A stretch of DNA of 28,151 nucleotides. Source: a bacterium. GTDB lineage: Bacteria; Actinomycetota; Acidimicrobiia; Acidimicrobiales; CATQHL01. The notes beneath the pieces were generated by a model. It saw only the letters and a program-made list of their open reading frames with translations, was not told the DNA's origin and ran no database searches. The DNA lies in the NCBI GenBank assembly GCA_026713745.1, contig JAPONU010000026.1:1-28151 (forward strand). Direction: 5' to 3'. Positions 7,769 to 16,128 of this stretch are shown piece after piece; the first letter of the stretch is position 1, and each line of letters starts with the position of its first letter. A program made the position numbers and the translations under genes.

Positions 7769-10700
7769 GTGGACCCCCCCGGATCGTCTTCCGCCGGCTC
7801 GCCCGCGGGCGGCCCGCCGGCAAGGCGTTGGCGCTCGTTGATCGGCAGCAGTTCCCGCGCTCCGACCCGGAGCCACGCCAGCAAACGCGGGTTCTGGGCC
7901 TTGCGGCGGAACTGCGCGGCGACCTCGCCGGCCCGGTGGCGATCGGCGTCGCAGTAATCGCAGTGCGACGGGTGGCTGCGCGGGCGCGGGTAGGCGGGAA
8001 ACACACCGCCTGCGATCCCGTCGCAGATGCTCGCCAGCGTCCACTGCATCTCTGCTCGGACCGGCGCCTCCGGCGGCAGCGGCAGCCAGCGGAAGTCCTC
8101 ACTTGACGTGACGAACCAGTACCCGGACACGACCTCTGCGTCCGGGCCGGCGAACTGTCGCGCCGCGTGGGCATACAGCGGGAGTTGCAGCCTGGGCAGG
8201 GCCTCGCGCTTGGGGCCTCCCTTGCGGCCGGCGCCCGCATAGATCGCCCACGGCGACTCCCCGAGCCGCTGGTAGAAGCTGCTGCGGCCCGTCTTGTAGT
8301 CGATCACCACCAAGGCGCCCGTCTCGGTGACATCGATGCGGTCGACCGCGCCGCGCAGGCGGATGGTACGGCCGTCGCCCAGCGGCACCTCGACGGGGGG
8401 CAGCGACTCCTCGCTCCGCCGGGGCGGAATGCCGAAGCCCTTCTCGCTGGCCCACGGCACCGATCCCTGGGCGCGGCGCCACCTCTCCTCCGCGTCGAGG
8501 AACGCCAGCAGTTCGCGGCCGATCCGGCTGCGCTCGGGCTCCCAGAAGATCCGCTGACCGACGCGCCCCTGCCCCTCGCGCTCGGCGAACGCCTCGGCGG
8601 CGATCTCGGTGAGGCGCCGGCGCTCGGCGTCGCCCCAGCGGGTGGCAGGGTCGGGCGCGCCGGCCGCCAGCGTCTCGCTGAGGAACCGGTCCAGGATCGC
8701 GTGGATGAGATCGCCGCGTTCCAGCGCCGAGATCCGCAGTTCCCTTTCGGGCCGATCCACGGGCTCGACGCCGAGCATGTAGCGCATGAAGTAGCCGTGC
8801 GGGCAGGTCGCCCATGCCTCCAGCTGTGTGGCCGAGACGGGCCGACCGCCCCCGGCCGGGTCGCTGATGTCGCAGTGGGCCAGGTTCCCGTCGAAGCGTG
8901 TGAACGCGCTGCTGCGGCGCGCCGCCAGCATCCGCACCGCGGGACCCAGCGGCCCACCGGGCGCGGCGAGCGGGTGCTCTCCCAGCGCATGGCCGTTGCC
9001 GCGGTGGTCCAGCAGCCGGCGCAGGATGTACTCCTGGCGCGTCGGCGGGAAGGCGCAGGCCCGCAGGGCGGCGGTGGGCGAGGGCAGGTCGCTGAAGATG
9101 CCGGCGGGCAGCTTGCCCAGATCACCGGCGGCAACCAGCAGGTCCGCCTCGCCGGCAGCGGTGGCCGCCAGACCCTGTGCCGATGCCAGCAGCCAGCGGG
9201 ACGGCAGCCTGTCGGCGGTGTGGCGCAGGTCGCCGCGCGGGAAGAGCAGCGTGCGCTCGCCCGACGCCCCGGCCAGCGCAGCCAGGAAGCGGCGCTGATC
9301 ATCGGCCAGGCGGGCCGCGGGTGCCACGAGCGCCTCGGGAACCGCGGCCCGCTCGGTCTCGCTGAGCAGCGGATCCTCGAGCGCCCGGCCGGGGAAGACA
9401 CCCTCGGCCATCCCCAGCACCCAGACGCATTCCAGGTCCGCACCGAGCGCGGCGCCGACCGAACCGGTCAGCAAACCGTGACCGGTGCGCCCCTGCCGTC
9501 CCCGCCCGGCCGCCAGCTCGGCCTCGAGGGCACGGCGGAACCGCGGGAGGTCCGGGGCCGGGTCCACGCGGTCCAAGCCGCCGAGACGCTCCAGGCACGC
9601 CTCGACGCGCTCGGCAGCAGCGCGCTCGTGCGCCGGCCAGTTGCCTTCCCGCCATTCGGCCCCGCCCACGAGGTCCCGCACCGACCGCTTGGCCCACGCC
9701 GCGAGTCGCCGCCACGAACCCAGCCCGCTCGCCGCCTCGCCGCGGGCCAGCACGTCGGCCATGAAGCGGCTCAGGCCATCGGCGGTGGCAAGGTCGCGCT
9801 CGATGTGAGCGCGGCGCCAGTCGTTCTCCTCGTCCAGCCGGTCCAGCTCCGCTCGCCGGTTGTCGCGGTAGGCCTCGATCCGGCGGCCCCACTCCTCAGC
9901 GCCATCGATCACCCCGGCGCGGCGGCTGATCCGCTCCCAGGCCGCCACTGGCACCGGTCGCCAGGAGCCGTCGCCGCCGGTGTCCAGCGCCGAGCGGATG
10001 GGTGCCGCCGCCAGCCAGGCCATGACGTCCTGACGGCTGTAGCGCCGTGCCGGCAGGCCGAGCAGCCCCAGCAGGAACCGGCCGAGCACGCTCTCGGTCA
10101 ACGGGCGCGGCGACGGCCCGCTGAACGGCAGCCCCGCCGCCTGCAACTGGTCCGTCAGTAGGCGGGCGTAGGGCTCCGTGCGCCCGTAGAGCACCGCCAT
10201 TCGCTCCAGCGGCACCTCGCGTTGCATCGCTTCCACCACCGCCCGCAGCACCGTGCGCACCTCCTCGTCGGCGTCGGGAGCGGCGATGACGCGGGTTGGC
10301 ACAGGGGCCGGGACAGCGGGAGGCTGCCAGGCCTCGGCTCCCGCGAGATGCCGCACGGCGGCGGCCACCGGAGCGTCGGAATCGCTGTCCCCGCAGCTGC
10401 CGGCCACGACAGTGAACCCGTCGCCGGCAGAGGCCAGCGCCGCCAGCAGGTCCAGCGCCGCCGAGCCCAGCCGCTGCGGCAGGTGCAGCACGATCGGACC
10501 CAGCCCGGCGAGCGTCGCCGCGAACCTGGCGTCAACCGGAGACGGTGACCCGGCAGCCGGGCCGCTCGTCCCGCCGGAGGAACCGCCGTCGGGGCCGGCC
10601 TGCTCGCCCGGCAGCTCCGGCGACACAGGCGTGTCTGCGCCGCTGACCAGCTCCGTGGCCCCCTCCAGGAGATCGCGCTCGTCGTGGAAGCCCCCCGCGG

Positions 10701-11178
10701 CGAGGCGCCGCTGCACCCGCCGGCTGATGGCCACGAGTTCGGCGGCCCGCGGCGAGGACTTCGCCAGGGCGCCCATCTGGCCATCGTTCAGTTCGCGAAG
10801 CGTCCGATGCGTATCGACGAGGGCGCGTTCGGTCGCAAGGTGGTCGCGGACCTCCCCGAAGGAGCCCGCAGCAGGCGTCTGCAGCACCTGCCGTACGGCG
10901 GCCGCCAGCACCGCAGCCGAGGCGGGCCGCCGCCCCTGGTCCGCCAACGCCTCGCCACACAGCCGCTCCGCCAGCTCTCTCAGGGTGACGCAGTACACCC
11001 CGATGAGCCTCCGCCGGGCCAGCGCCCGCCGCGTGACGATCGCCAGGCGGTGGTCCCCCACCACCACGGTCACCGGCGCCAGGAAGTGGCCCGCCTCGGC
11101 GCGCGCGGCCTCGACCACCTCGCACAGCGCCTCGAGGGCCGGCGCACCGTACGGCGTCAACCGCACCGACACAGTCAC
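7765..11178 (-). CDS. addB: AddB-like subunit: degenerate helicase with C-terminal PD-(D/E)XK nuclease
   Basis: The partner of the AddA-like protein downstream, with 1137 aa. No Walker A is seen at the N-terminus, so the helicase fold is probably a non-motor scaffold. The C-terminal nuclease shows GDLIHAILDRF, VVIDYKTG (D960, K962) and LQLPLYAHAARQF. Cys792 (CPHGYF) and Cys1073-x2-Cys1076 match three of the four AddB iron-sulfur ligands. The fourth, expected six residues after Cys1076, is Arg1082 with His1081 beside it. The start is set at GTG 11178 because TACAGT, a good -10, lies 7 nt upstream and the conserved VRLTPYG region follows. A GTG at 11208 would add 10 residues but overlaps that promoter. 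Transcribed divergently from the FAD oxidoreductase gene and coupled to addA by a GTGA overlap. Confidence 0.85.
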   Translation of the reverse strand: MTVSVRLTPYGAPALEALCEVVEAARAEAGHFLAPVTVVVGDHRLAIVTRRALARRRLIGVYCVTLRELAERLCGEALADQGRRPASAAVLAAAVRQVLQTPAAGSFGEVRDHLATERALVDTHRTLRELNDGQMGALAKSSPRAAELVAISRRVQRRLAAGGFHDERDLLEGATELVSGADTPVSPELPGEQAGPDGGSSGGTSGPAAGSPSPVDARFAATLAGLGPIVLHLPQRLGSAALDLLAALASAGDGFTVVAGSCGDSDSDAPVAAAVRHLAGAEAWQPPAVPAPVPTRVIAAPDADEEVRTVLRAVVEAMQREVPLERMAVLYGRTEPYARLLTDQLQAAGLPFSGPSPRPLTESVLGRFLLGLLGLPARRYSRQDVMAWLAAAPIRSALDTGGDGSWRPVPVAAWERISRRAGVIDGAEEWGRRIEAYRDNRRAELDRLDEENDWRRAHIERDLATADGLSRFMADVLARGEAASGLGSWRRLAAWAKRSVRDLVGGAEWREGNWPAHERAAAERVEACLERLGGLDRVDPAPDLPRFRRALEAELAAGRGRQGRTGHGLLTGSVGAALGADLECVWVLGMAEGVFPGRALEDPLLSETERAAVPEALVAPAARLADDQRRFLAALAGASGERTLLFPRGDLRHTADRLPSRWLLASAQGLAATAAGEADLLVAAGDLGKLPAGIFSDLPSPTAALRACAFPPTRQEYILRRLLDHRGNGHALGEHPLAAPGGPLGPAVRMLAARRSSAFTRFDGNLAHCDISDPAGGGRPVSATQLEAWATCPHGYFMRYMLGVEPVDRPERELRISALERGDLIHAILDRFLSETLAAGAPDPATRWGDAERRRLTEIAAEAFAEREGQGRVGQRIFWEPERSRIGRELLAFLDAEERWRRAQGSVPWASEKGFGIPPRRSEESLPPVEVPLGDGRTIRLRGAVDRIDVTETGALVVIDYKTGRSSFYQRLGESPWAIYAGAGRKGGPKREALPRLQLPLYAHAARQFAGPDAEVVSGYWFVTSSEDFRWLPLPPEAPVRAEMQWTLASICDGIAGGVFPAYPRPRSHPSHCDYCDADRHRAGEVAAQFRRKAQNPRLLAWLRVGARELLPINERQRLAGGPPAGEPAEDDPGGST

Positions 11179-11185
11179 GCCCGCA

Positions 11186-11191
11186 ACTGTA
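11186..11191 (-). promoter_or_regulatory. Putative -10 (TACAGT) for a leaderless addB-addA transcript
   Basis: Read on the minus strand, TACAGT ends 7 nt before the GTG at 11178, and no Shine-Dalgarno sequence lies between. This matches the spacing seen before several other genes of the window. No clear -35 box is seen. Confidence 0.45.
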
Positions 11192-11351
11192 GGGATCCGC
11201 TGCGACACTCCCGGCTGCGGGCGGCAACTACCGTCCGGGCGGTGAACGGAGAAGCAGCCGCCGGCTCGGGCGGGAACGCGAGACCTGCCCGCAGGCCAGC
11301 GCGCCTGACGGCGGTGAGCGACCGGCGCGGCCCGGCGGAGTGGATCGTCCG

Positions 11352-12662
11352 ATGAGCGTCCAGGGTGCTGACGCCGTGGTGATCGGCGCCGGGGTGATCG
11401 GCGCCGGGGTCGCCCTTGAGCTCTCGCGTCGCGGCCTGGCGACAGTGAGCACGGAGCGGCTGCCGGGCGCCGGGCAGGGGTCCACGAGCGCCTCCAGTGG
11501 GGTGGTGCGCTTCAACTACTCCACCCGGGCCGGGGTGGCCATGGCCGTCGAGGGGCTGGGTTACTGGCTGCGGTGGCGGGAACACGTGGCGGCGCCGGAC
11601 GGGGCGCCGGTGCCGGAGTTCGTGCAGTGCGGGATGCTGCTGTTGAAGGTCCCGGGCTCCAACCACGAGCGGGCCATCGAGCACTTCGAGGCACTCCGGG
11701 TGCCGTACGAGGACTTGGACCGCCACGAACTCGAACGCCGGTTCCCATACCTCGACACCCACCGATTCGGCCCACCCACCCGGATGGACGACGAGCGCTT
11801 CTGGGCCGACCCGACCGGGTTCGTGGACGGCGCCATCTGGATGCCCGAGGGGGGCTACGTGACCGATCCGATGCTGGCGGCGCGCAACCTGGCCGACGCC
11901 GCGGCGGCCGGTGGCGGCACGTTCCTCTACGGCCGCACCGTCACCGGCGTGCTGCGGGAGGGCGACCGGGTGGCGGGCGTGGCGCTCGACGACGGGACCG
12001 AGGTGCGCGCCCCCGTCGTGGTGAACGTGGCGGGTCCGCACTCGTCGCACATCAACCGCCTGGCCGGACTCGAAGGCACCGCTGCGATCTCCACCCGGCC
12101 GATGCGCCGCGAGGTGTACGTGGTCCCCGGGCCCGAGGGGCTGGACTTCGACGAGGCCGGCTGCGTCATGGGTGATCTGGACTGCGGCTTCTACCTGCGC
12201 CCCGAGCGCCCCAACAACATCCTGATCGGCAGCGTGGAGGCCGCCTGCGACGAACTCGAGTGGGTCGAGGACCCCGACACGGTGCCGTTGACGACGACCC
12301 GCACCGAGTTCGAGACCCAGGTGCTGCGGGGCGCCCGGCGGATCCGCAATCTCGGGCTACCGCACGAGCACCGGGGCGTCGTCGGCGTCTACGACGTGAC
12401 CGAGGACTGGCTGCCGGTCTACGACCGCACCGACCTCGACGGCTTCTACGTGGCGATCGGCACCAGCGGTAACCAGTTCAAGAACGCCGCCATCGCCGCC
12501 CACTGCATGGCGGAGCTGATCACCGAGGTGGAGGCCGGCTTGGACCACGACGCCGACCCGCTGGTCGTCGAGGGCCCCCACCTCGGACTACCCATCGACC
12601 TGGGCACATTCAGCCGCAACCGCCCCCTCGACACCGACGCCCCGGTCAACGTCCTGGGCTAG
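11352..12662 (+). CDS. FAD-dependent oxidoreductase, DAO family (sarcosine oxidase / glycine oxidase-like)
   Basis: A 436-aa protein of the D-amino-acid-oxidase fold (DAO family), which oxidises secondary or primary amines such as N-methylated glycines with FAD. The N-terminal dinucleotide-binding loop VIGAGVIGAG (G12, G14, G17) and the following SASSGVVRFNYS segment are typical. Near the C-terminus, GVYDVTEDWLPVYD and YVAIGTSGNQFKNA correspond to the second FAD-contacting region. The substrate cannot be read from the sequence, and a sarcosine oxidase beta-subunit-like role is the nearest guess. ATG 11352 is preferred over GTG 11340 because GGAG sits 11 nt upstream. No partner subunit is adjacent; the gene stands alone between the divergent addB and ATPase copy 2. 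Confidence 0.85.
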   Translation: MSVQGADAVVIGAGVIGAGVALELSRRGLATVSTERLPGAGQGSTSASSGVVRFNYSTRAGVAMAVEGLGYWLRWREHVAAPDGAPVPEFVQCGMLLLKVPGSNHERAIEHFEALRVPYEDLDRHELERRFPYLDTHRFGPPTRMDDERFWADPTGFVDGAIWMPEGGYVTDPMLAARNLADAAAAGGGTFLYGRTVTGVLREGDRVAGVALDDGTEVRAPVVVNVAGPHSSHINRLAGLEGTAAISTRPMRREVYVVPGPEGLDFDEAGCVMGDLDCGFYLRPERPNNILIGSVEAACDELEWVEDPDTVPLTTTRTEFETQVLRGARRIRNLGLPHEHRGVVGVYDVTEDWLPVYDRTDLDGFYVAIGTSGNQFKNAAIAAHCMAELITEVEAGLDHDADPLVVEGPHLGLPIDLGTFSRNRPLDTDAPVNVLG

Positions 12663-12755
12663 CAACCGCCGACCGAGACCGGCGATACCCGCCCGCAGCG
12701 GACCGCCCGGCACACTCCCGGACCCGATCCTCCAACGGCCGCATCAAGTCCGACC

Positions 12756-12771
12756 GGCGCGGCCCCGCGCC
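12756..12771 (+). terminator. Short GC hairpin between the FAD oxidoreductase and array 2
   Basis: The inverted repeat GGCGCG / CGCGCC has a 4-nt loop and lies 94 nt after the oxidoreductase stop. It has no T-tract. It sits just ahead of the second 23-bp array, as the hairpin at 2411-2434 sits ahead of array 1. Terminator function is only possible; in such GC-rich DNA a 6-bp stem can arise by chance. Confidence 0.25.
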
Positions 12772-12794
12772 CCCTCGACAACCGCCGGACGCCC

Positions 12795-12886
12795 AGAATC
12801 GATACAACAGACTCGTCGGCATCGATACATCAGAATCGTCGGAATTGATACATTCGAGCCGTCAGAATCGATACACTGGGGCCGGA
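12795..12886 (+). repeat. Tandem array of four 23-bp units (array 2) before ATPase copy 2
   Basis: GATACA recurs at 12801, 12824, 12847 and 12870, exactly 23 bp apart each time. The shared unit reads roughly GAATCGATACA followed by a less conserved CAGAATCGTC. Three further CGTC ends (units 1-3) keep the same phase. The sequence is unrelated to array 1 but has the same period, and it occupies the same place ahead of a DUF4143 ATPase. The last unit diverges in its second half, where the ribosome binding site begins. TACATT (12849-12854) and TACACT (12872-12877) within the units are TAnnnT -10 candidates, so the array overlaps the promoter. Confidence 0.9.
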
Positions 12887-12889
12887 GAG
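12849..12889 (+). promoter_or_regulatory. Putative -10 elements and ribosome binding site at the end of array 2
   Basis: TACATT (12849-12854) and TACACT (12872-12877), both parts of the repeat core, fit TAnnnT. The first would give a leader of about 40 nt that includes the purine-rich GGAGAGG (12883-12889), 10 nt before the ATG. The second would start transcription at the ribosome binding site itself, so the first is favoured. Confidence 0.35.
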
Positions 12890-12899
12890 GAACGAACGG

Positions 12900-14165
12900 A
12901 TGCTACTGACACCGGACGGATACCTACCGCGGACCGCCGAAGGCGAGGTTGAGGCGTGCCTGCAGGCCACCCCGGCCGTTCTCATCGAAGGACCCCGTGG
13001 CTGCGGCAAGACCTGGCTCGGTCGCCGTTTCGCCCGCTCGCAAGCACAACTCGACGATCCCGACACACGACAGGTCTCCGAGATCAACCCTCGCGGAGTC
13101 CTCGAAGGTACGACGCCGCGCCTGCTGGACGAGTGGCAGTCGGCACCGCACCTCTGGAACACCATGCGACATGCCTGCGACGAACGCGGGCGGATGGGGC
13201 AGTTCCTGCTCACAGGGTCGGCCCGCCCGCCCGACGACACGACCCGCCATTCCGGCGCCGGCCGCGTCAGCCGCGTTCGCCTGCGGCCGATGTCGCTGTA
13301 CGAATCCGGCGACTCAGCCGGTCGGGTCTCAGTGGGGGCGCTGCTCGACGGCGCCGAGGTGGGATTCGCACGTTCCGGGCACGATCTCGACGACATCGTG
13401 ATGCTCGCCTGCCGGGGCGGCTGGCCACCGGTCGTCGGCCTCACCCCGGACGCGGCGCAACGCCATATGCGGAGCTATCTCGCAGAGATCGTGCGCACCG
13501 ACGTCCCGCGACTCGACGACAGGAAGCGCGACCCGGTCGGTGTGTCACGCCTGCTGCTATCGCTGGGCCGCAATGCCGGAACAGGCATCTCGAAGAGGAG
13601 TCTCGGGCGCGACATCGACCCCGAGCGCCCCGTGGACGGCCGCACCGTCGGCGCCTACCTGGACGCCCTGCTGCGGCTGTTCGTGGTCGAGGAATCCCCG
13701 GCGTGGACGCCGCATCTGCGAAGCCGGACCCCGCTACGCAGGCCGGTGAAGCGCTATCTCGCCGACCCGGCGCTCATGGTCGCCGCCCTCGAGGCCAGCC
13801 CCTCCCGCTTCGCTGCCGACGCCCGATCCCTGGGGATGCTCTTCGAAACGCTGGCGGTGCGCGACCTGCGGATCTACGCAGAAGCATGCGGTTGTCGCCC
13901 GATCTCCTACTTCCGGGACGACAGCGGCTTGGAGGTCGATGCAGTGCTGCAACGCCGCGACGGAGCCTGGATCGCCGTCGAGGTCAAGCTCGGCGGCGAG
14001 ACTCTCGTCGAAGCAGGCGCCCAGGCCCTGCTCGGGCTGAGGGACAGGATTGACGACCGCCGGATCGGCGAACCATCCCGGCTTGTGGTCGTGACAGCGG
14101 TCGGATACGCCTACGACCGCCCCGACGGCGTCTCCGTCGTCCCGATCACCCAACTGGCTCCTTGA
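12900..14165 (+). CDS. AAA+ ATPase with C-terminal DUF4143 (nuclease-like) domain, copy 2
   Basis: A 421-aa relative of the ATPase at 2569-3846 with low overall sequence similarity but nearly the same architecture. Walker A is GPRGCGKT (K37), Walker B LLDEWQ has D77 and E78 at the same residue numbers as copy 1, and the sensor-like FLLTGSA follows. A winged-helix-like stretch spans about residues 215-265. The C-terminal nuclease-like signature is E345-x-D347 then E361-x-K363. The function of the family is not established. The start has GGAGAGG 10 nt upstream. It follows array 2 and converges on an HNH endonuclease gene with only 50 bp between the stops. Whether the two form a functional pair is unknown. 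Confidence 0.88.
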   Translation: MLLTPDGYLPRTAEGEVEACLQATPAVLIEGPRGCGKTWLGRRFARSQAQLDDPDTRQVSEINPRGVLEGTTPRLLDEWQSAPHLWNTMRHACDERGRMGQFLLTGSARPPDDTTRHSGAGRVSRVRLRPMSLYESGDSAGRVSVGALLDGAEVGFARSGHDLDDIVMLACRGGWPPVVGLTPDAAQRHMRSYLAEIVRTDVPRLDDRKRDPVGVSRLLLSLGRNAGTGISKRSLGRDIDPERPVDGRTVGAYLDALLRLFVVEESPAWTPHLRSRTPLRRPVKRYLADPALMVAALEASPSRFAADARSLGMLFETLAVRDLRIYAEACGCRPISYFRDDSGLEVDAVLQRRDGAWIAVEVKLGGETLVEAGAQALLGLRDRIDDRRIGEPSRLVVVTAVGYAYDRPDGVSVVPITQLAP

Positions 14166-14195
14166 ATCGCCGCGCACACAGCTGAGCTCGCGCGT

Positions 14196-14213
14196 GGTCC
14201 GGCGATCCGGACC
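14196..14213. terminator. Hairpin between convergent ATPase copy 2 and HNH gene
   Basis: A perfect 7-bp stem GGTCCGG / CCGGACC with a CGAT loop fills the 50-bp gap between two convergent stop codons. Being symmetric, it could serve both strands. There is no T-tract. Confidence 0.5.
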
Positions 14214-14215
14214 GC

Positions 14216-15196
14216 TCAACCGTCGAACGTGCCTCGGTAGACGTGCTCGCGATGCCAGGTGAGATAGGAGTCGCCGGGCGGTGACCCTCCGGTTGGCACC
14301 ACGAGCGTTGGGTGTAGTACATGGCCGAAATAGCGATCGACACCAGGGTCGGTTCGAGAACTCTCCTCGAGGCGCGGCGCTCGATGGACACGAAGCCCAC
14401 CGTTGACCGTGATCAGCCCGGTGTCGAAAGCAGCGTCGTGCGTGGGACAGGCCACAACGCCGTTTCGCGGGTCGAGGCGCTCGAGGTCGTCGGAATCTGC
14501 CCAGGGCTTGATGTGCGAAGCCACGAGCAGCTTGTGCTTCGGCAGCGATCGGGGCGCGAACCCGCAGAACGCGCAGCTGTGCGCGTAGTTCTCAAGAACT
14601 GAGGCCGCGAACCTGTGCTGGCCCAAGCGAACGGACTGCTCCGCAATCCGCATCGTCTCGACGTCTCCCGCAAGGGATCGAACTCTCTTCTTGGCGGCTT
14701 GCACCCCCACAACGGCGTCAAACGTCCGCTGGCCCAGAAGTTCCTCCTGACCAAGTAGGTCGAAATTGTCGACTCCCTCCAGCGCCAGGAAATCGGGAAG
14801 CGCATCCGGGCCGACTCCCATGTCGCGCGCCGCCAAGAGCACGCGGTTGTAGAGCACTGCGAACCGACTGCTGTCTGCCGCCATCTCGGCGAAGAACCGC
14901 CACTCGTGTTGGCCGGCGTTCTTGATGGAACCGTCCAGGTTCTTCATCTTGATGGTGATCGACGCCGGCGATCGGACAAATAAGCGGGCCAAGCCGTGGA
15001 CAATCGGCGGAGCTTGATCCATCCGTCCGCCTCCGTACCGGTGCGGATCGACGACGAAGAACAGCCCATAGCAGAGGATTGCCTCCACGGGTGTGAACGG
15101 TTCCTGGCGAGACCGTGGCTGCCGACGCAGGATCTGCCCCCATTCAGACCGGGCCTGCTCGGCAGTGAGATCGAGGTAGTCGCTTAGCGACCGCAT
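14216..15196 (-). CDS. HNH endonuclease (HNH_2-type, restriction-endonuclease-like)
   Basis: A 326-aa protein. The C-terminal half has the HNH_2-type signature: CAFCGF zinc-knuckle cysteines, LLVASHIKPW, then NGVVACPTHDAAFDTGLITV. These provide the metal-binding and catalytic His residues of a beta-beta-alpha-metal nuclease. The N-terminal about 180 residues match no domain I can name and may give target specificity. No methyltransferase is adjacent, so a classical type II restriction pair is not supported. A modification-dependent or solitary nuclease, or a defence role with the convergent ATPase, remains possible. The ATG has TAGTTT 6 nt upstream, so it is probably leaderless. It is transcribed in the same direction as livF, whose stop lies 49 nt upstream. 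Confidence 0.82.
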   Translation of the reverse strand: MRSLSDYLDLTAEQARSEWGQILRRQPRSRQEPFTPVEAILCYGLFFVVDPHRYGGGRMDQAPPIVHGLARLFVRSPASITIKMKNLDGSIKNAGQHEWRFFAEMAADSSRFAVLYNRVLLAARDMGVGPDALPDFLALEGVDNFDLLGQEELLGQRTFDAVVGVQAAKKRVRSLAGDVETMRIAEQSVRLGQHRFAASVLENYAHSCAFCGFAPRSLPKHKLLVASHIKPWADSDDLERLDPRNGVVACPTHDAAFDTGLITVNGGLRVHRAPRLEESSRTDPGVDRYFGHVLHPTLVVPTGGSPPGDSYLTWHREHVYRGTFDG

Positions 15197-15202
15197 ACTT
15201 CG

Positions 15203-15208
15203 AAACTA
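15203..15208 (-). promoter_or_regulatory. Putative -10 (TAGTTT) for the HNH gene
   Basis: On the minus strand TAGTTT ends 6 nt before the HNH start codon, in the 49-nt gap after livF. This suggests a separate leaderless transcript rather than read-through only. The -35 region is not recognisable. Confidence 0.4.
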
Positions 15209-15245
15209 GCCGGCCCACCTCGCTGGTACGGCGGGCAGACGGCGT

Positions 15246-16016
15246 TCAGCGGGCGCCGAGGAAGGCTCTGCGGACTTGGGCGTCGGCCAGCAGCGCTGCG
15301 GCTGGGCCGTGGTGGGTAATGCGGCCCATCTCGATGACGTAGCCGCGGTGGCTGGCTTCGAGGCCCCCGCGGGCGTTCTGCTCGATCATCAGGACCGTGA
15401 GGCCGATCTCGCGGTTGAGGCGGCGGATGGCGGCGAAGATCTGGCGGGTGATGATGGGGGCCAGGCCGGCCGACGGCTCGTCCATCAGCACCAGGCGGGG
15501 CTCGTGCATGAGGGCGCGGCCGATCTCGAGCATTCGCTGCTCACCGCCGGACATCGTGCCGGCCGACTGGCGGGAGCGCTCGGCGAGGCGGGGGAAGAGG
15601 CCGTACACGTAGTCGATGCGCTGCCGCACCCGTGCCTTGTTGCGCTCGGTGATCATGCCCATCTCGAGGTTCTCGTGCACCGTCATCTGCTCGAAAATGC
15701 TGCGCGACTGCGGCACGATAGTGATCCCGGCGACGTGCAGGGCGTCCTGGGGGGAGATGTTGGTGATGTCGCGCCCGTCGCAGAGCACTTGGCCCGCGCG
15801 CACCGGCACCAGCCCGTACACCGCCTTGAAGACCGTGGACTTGCCGGCGCCGTTGGGCCCGATCACACAGACGATCTCGCCGGAGCGCACCTGGAGGTCG
15901 ACGCCGGTGAGGATGTCGTGGCCGGGGAAGTAGCCGGCCCGCACGTCCTGAACCTGCAGCAGCGGCATGCCGGTCGTGCCGGTTCGGTGAGTCGCGGAGT
16001 CGGGTCGGCCGGTCAC
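15246..16016 (-). CDS. livF: Branched-chain amino acid-type ABC transporter ATP-binding protein
   Basis: One of two ATPases driving a HAAT-family importer for branched-chain amino acids or related small carboxylates. Walker A is GPNGAGKS, the signature is MSGGEQRMLEIGRAL, Walker B is LVLMDEPSAGLAP, and the H-loop region is LMIEQNARG. The GTG at 16016 is preferred because GAGGGGG lies about 8 nt upstream; it gives 256 aa. The ATG at 15968 matches the usual LivF N-terminus (MPLLQVQDVRAGY) but has no ribosome binding site, and would give 240 aa. It is the last gene of the cluster, separated from livG by 112 nt in which I see no gene. Confidence 0.9.
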   Translation of the reverse strand: MTGRPDSATHRTGTTGMPLLQVQDVRAGYFPGHDILTGVDLQVRSGEIVCVIGPNGAGKSTVFKAVYGLVPVRAGQVLCDGRDITNISPQDALHVAGITIVPQSRSIFEQMTVHENLEMGMITERNKARVRQRIDYVYGLFPRLAERSRQSAGTMSGGEQRMLEIGRALMHEPRLVLMDEPSAGLAPIITRQIFAAIRRLNREIGLTVLMIEQNARGGLEASHRGYVIEMGRITHHGPAAALLADAQVRRAFLGAR

Positions 16017-16128
16017 GAGCCGGCCCCCTCGCCGCCGGTGGGCTCGGCAGCCACGACGTGACCCGCGGGGCGCCGGCCAGCGGCGCGACCGGTCAACATC
16101 CGGTCCCCCCCGCAGACAACCTCCCGGG

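Noticed and set aside
7769..8044. 92-residue N-terminal extension of AddA
   Set aside because: It lies entirely inside addB in another frame and is Arg/Ala/Pro-rich. The GTG at 7768 overlaps the addB stop and is the natural start.
14216..15196. HNH gene as half of a type II restriction-modification pair
   Set aside because: No DNA methyltransferase motifs occur in the flanking genes.
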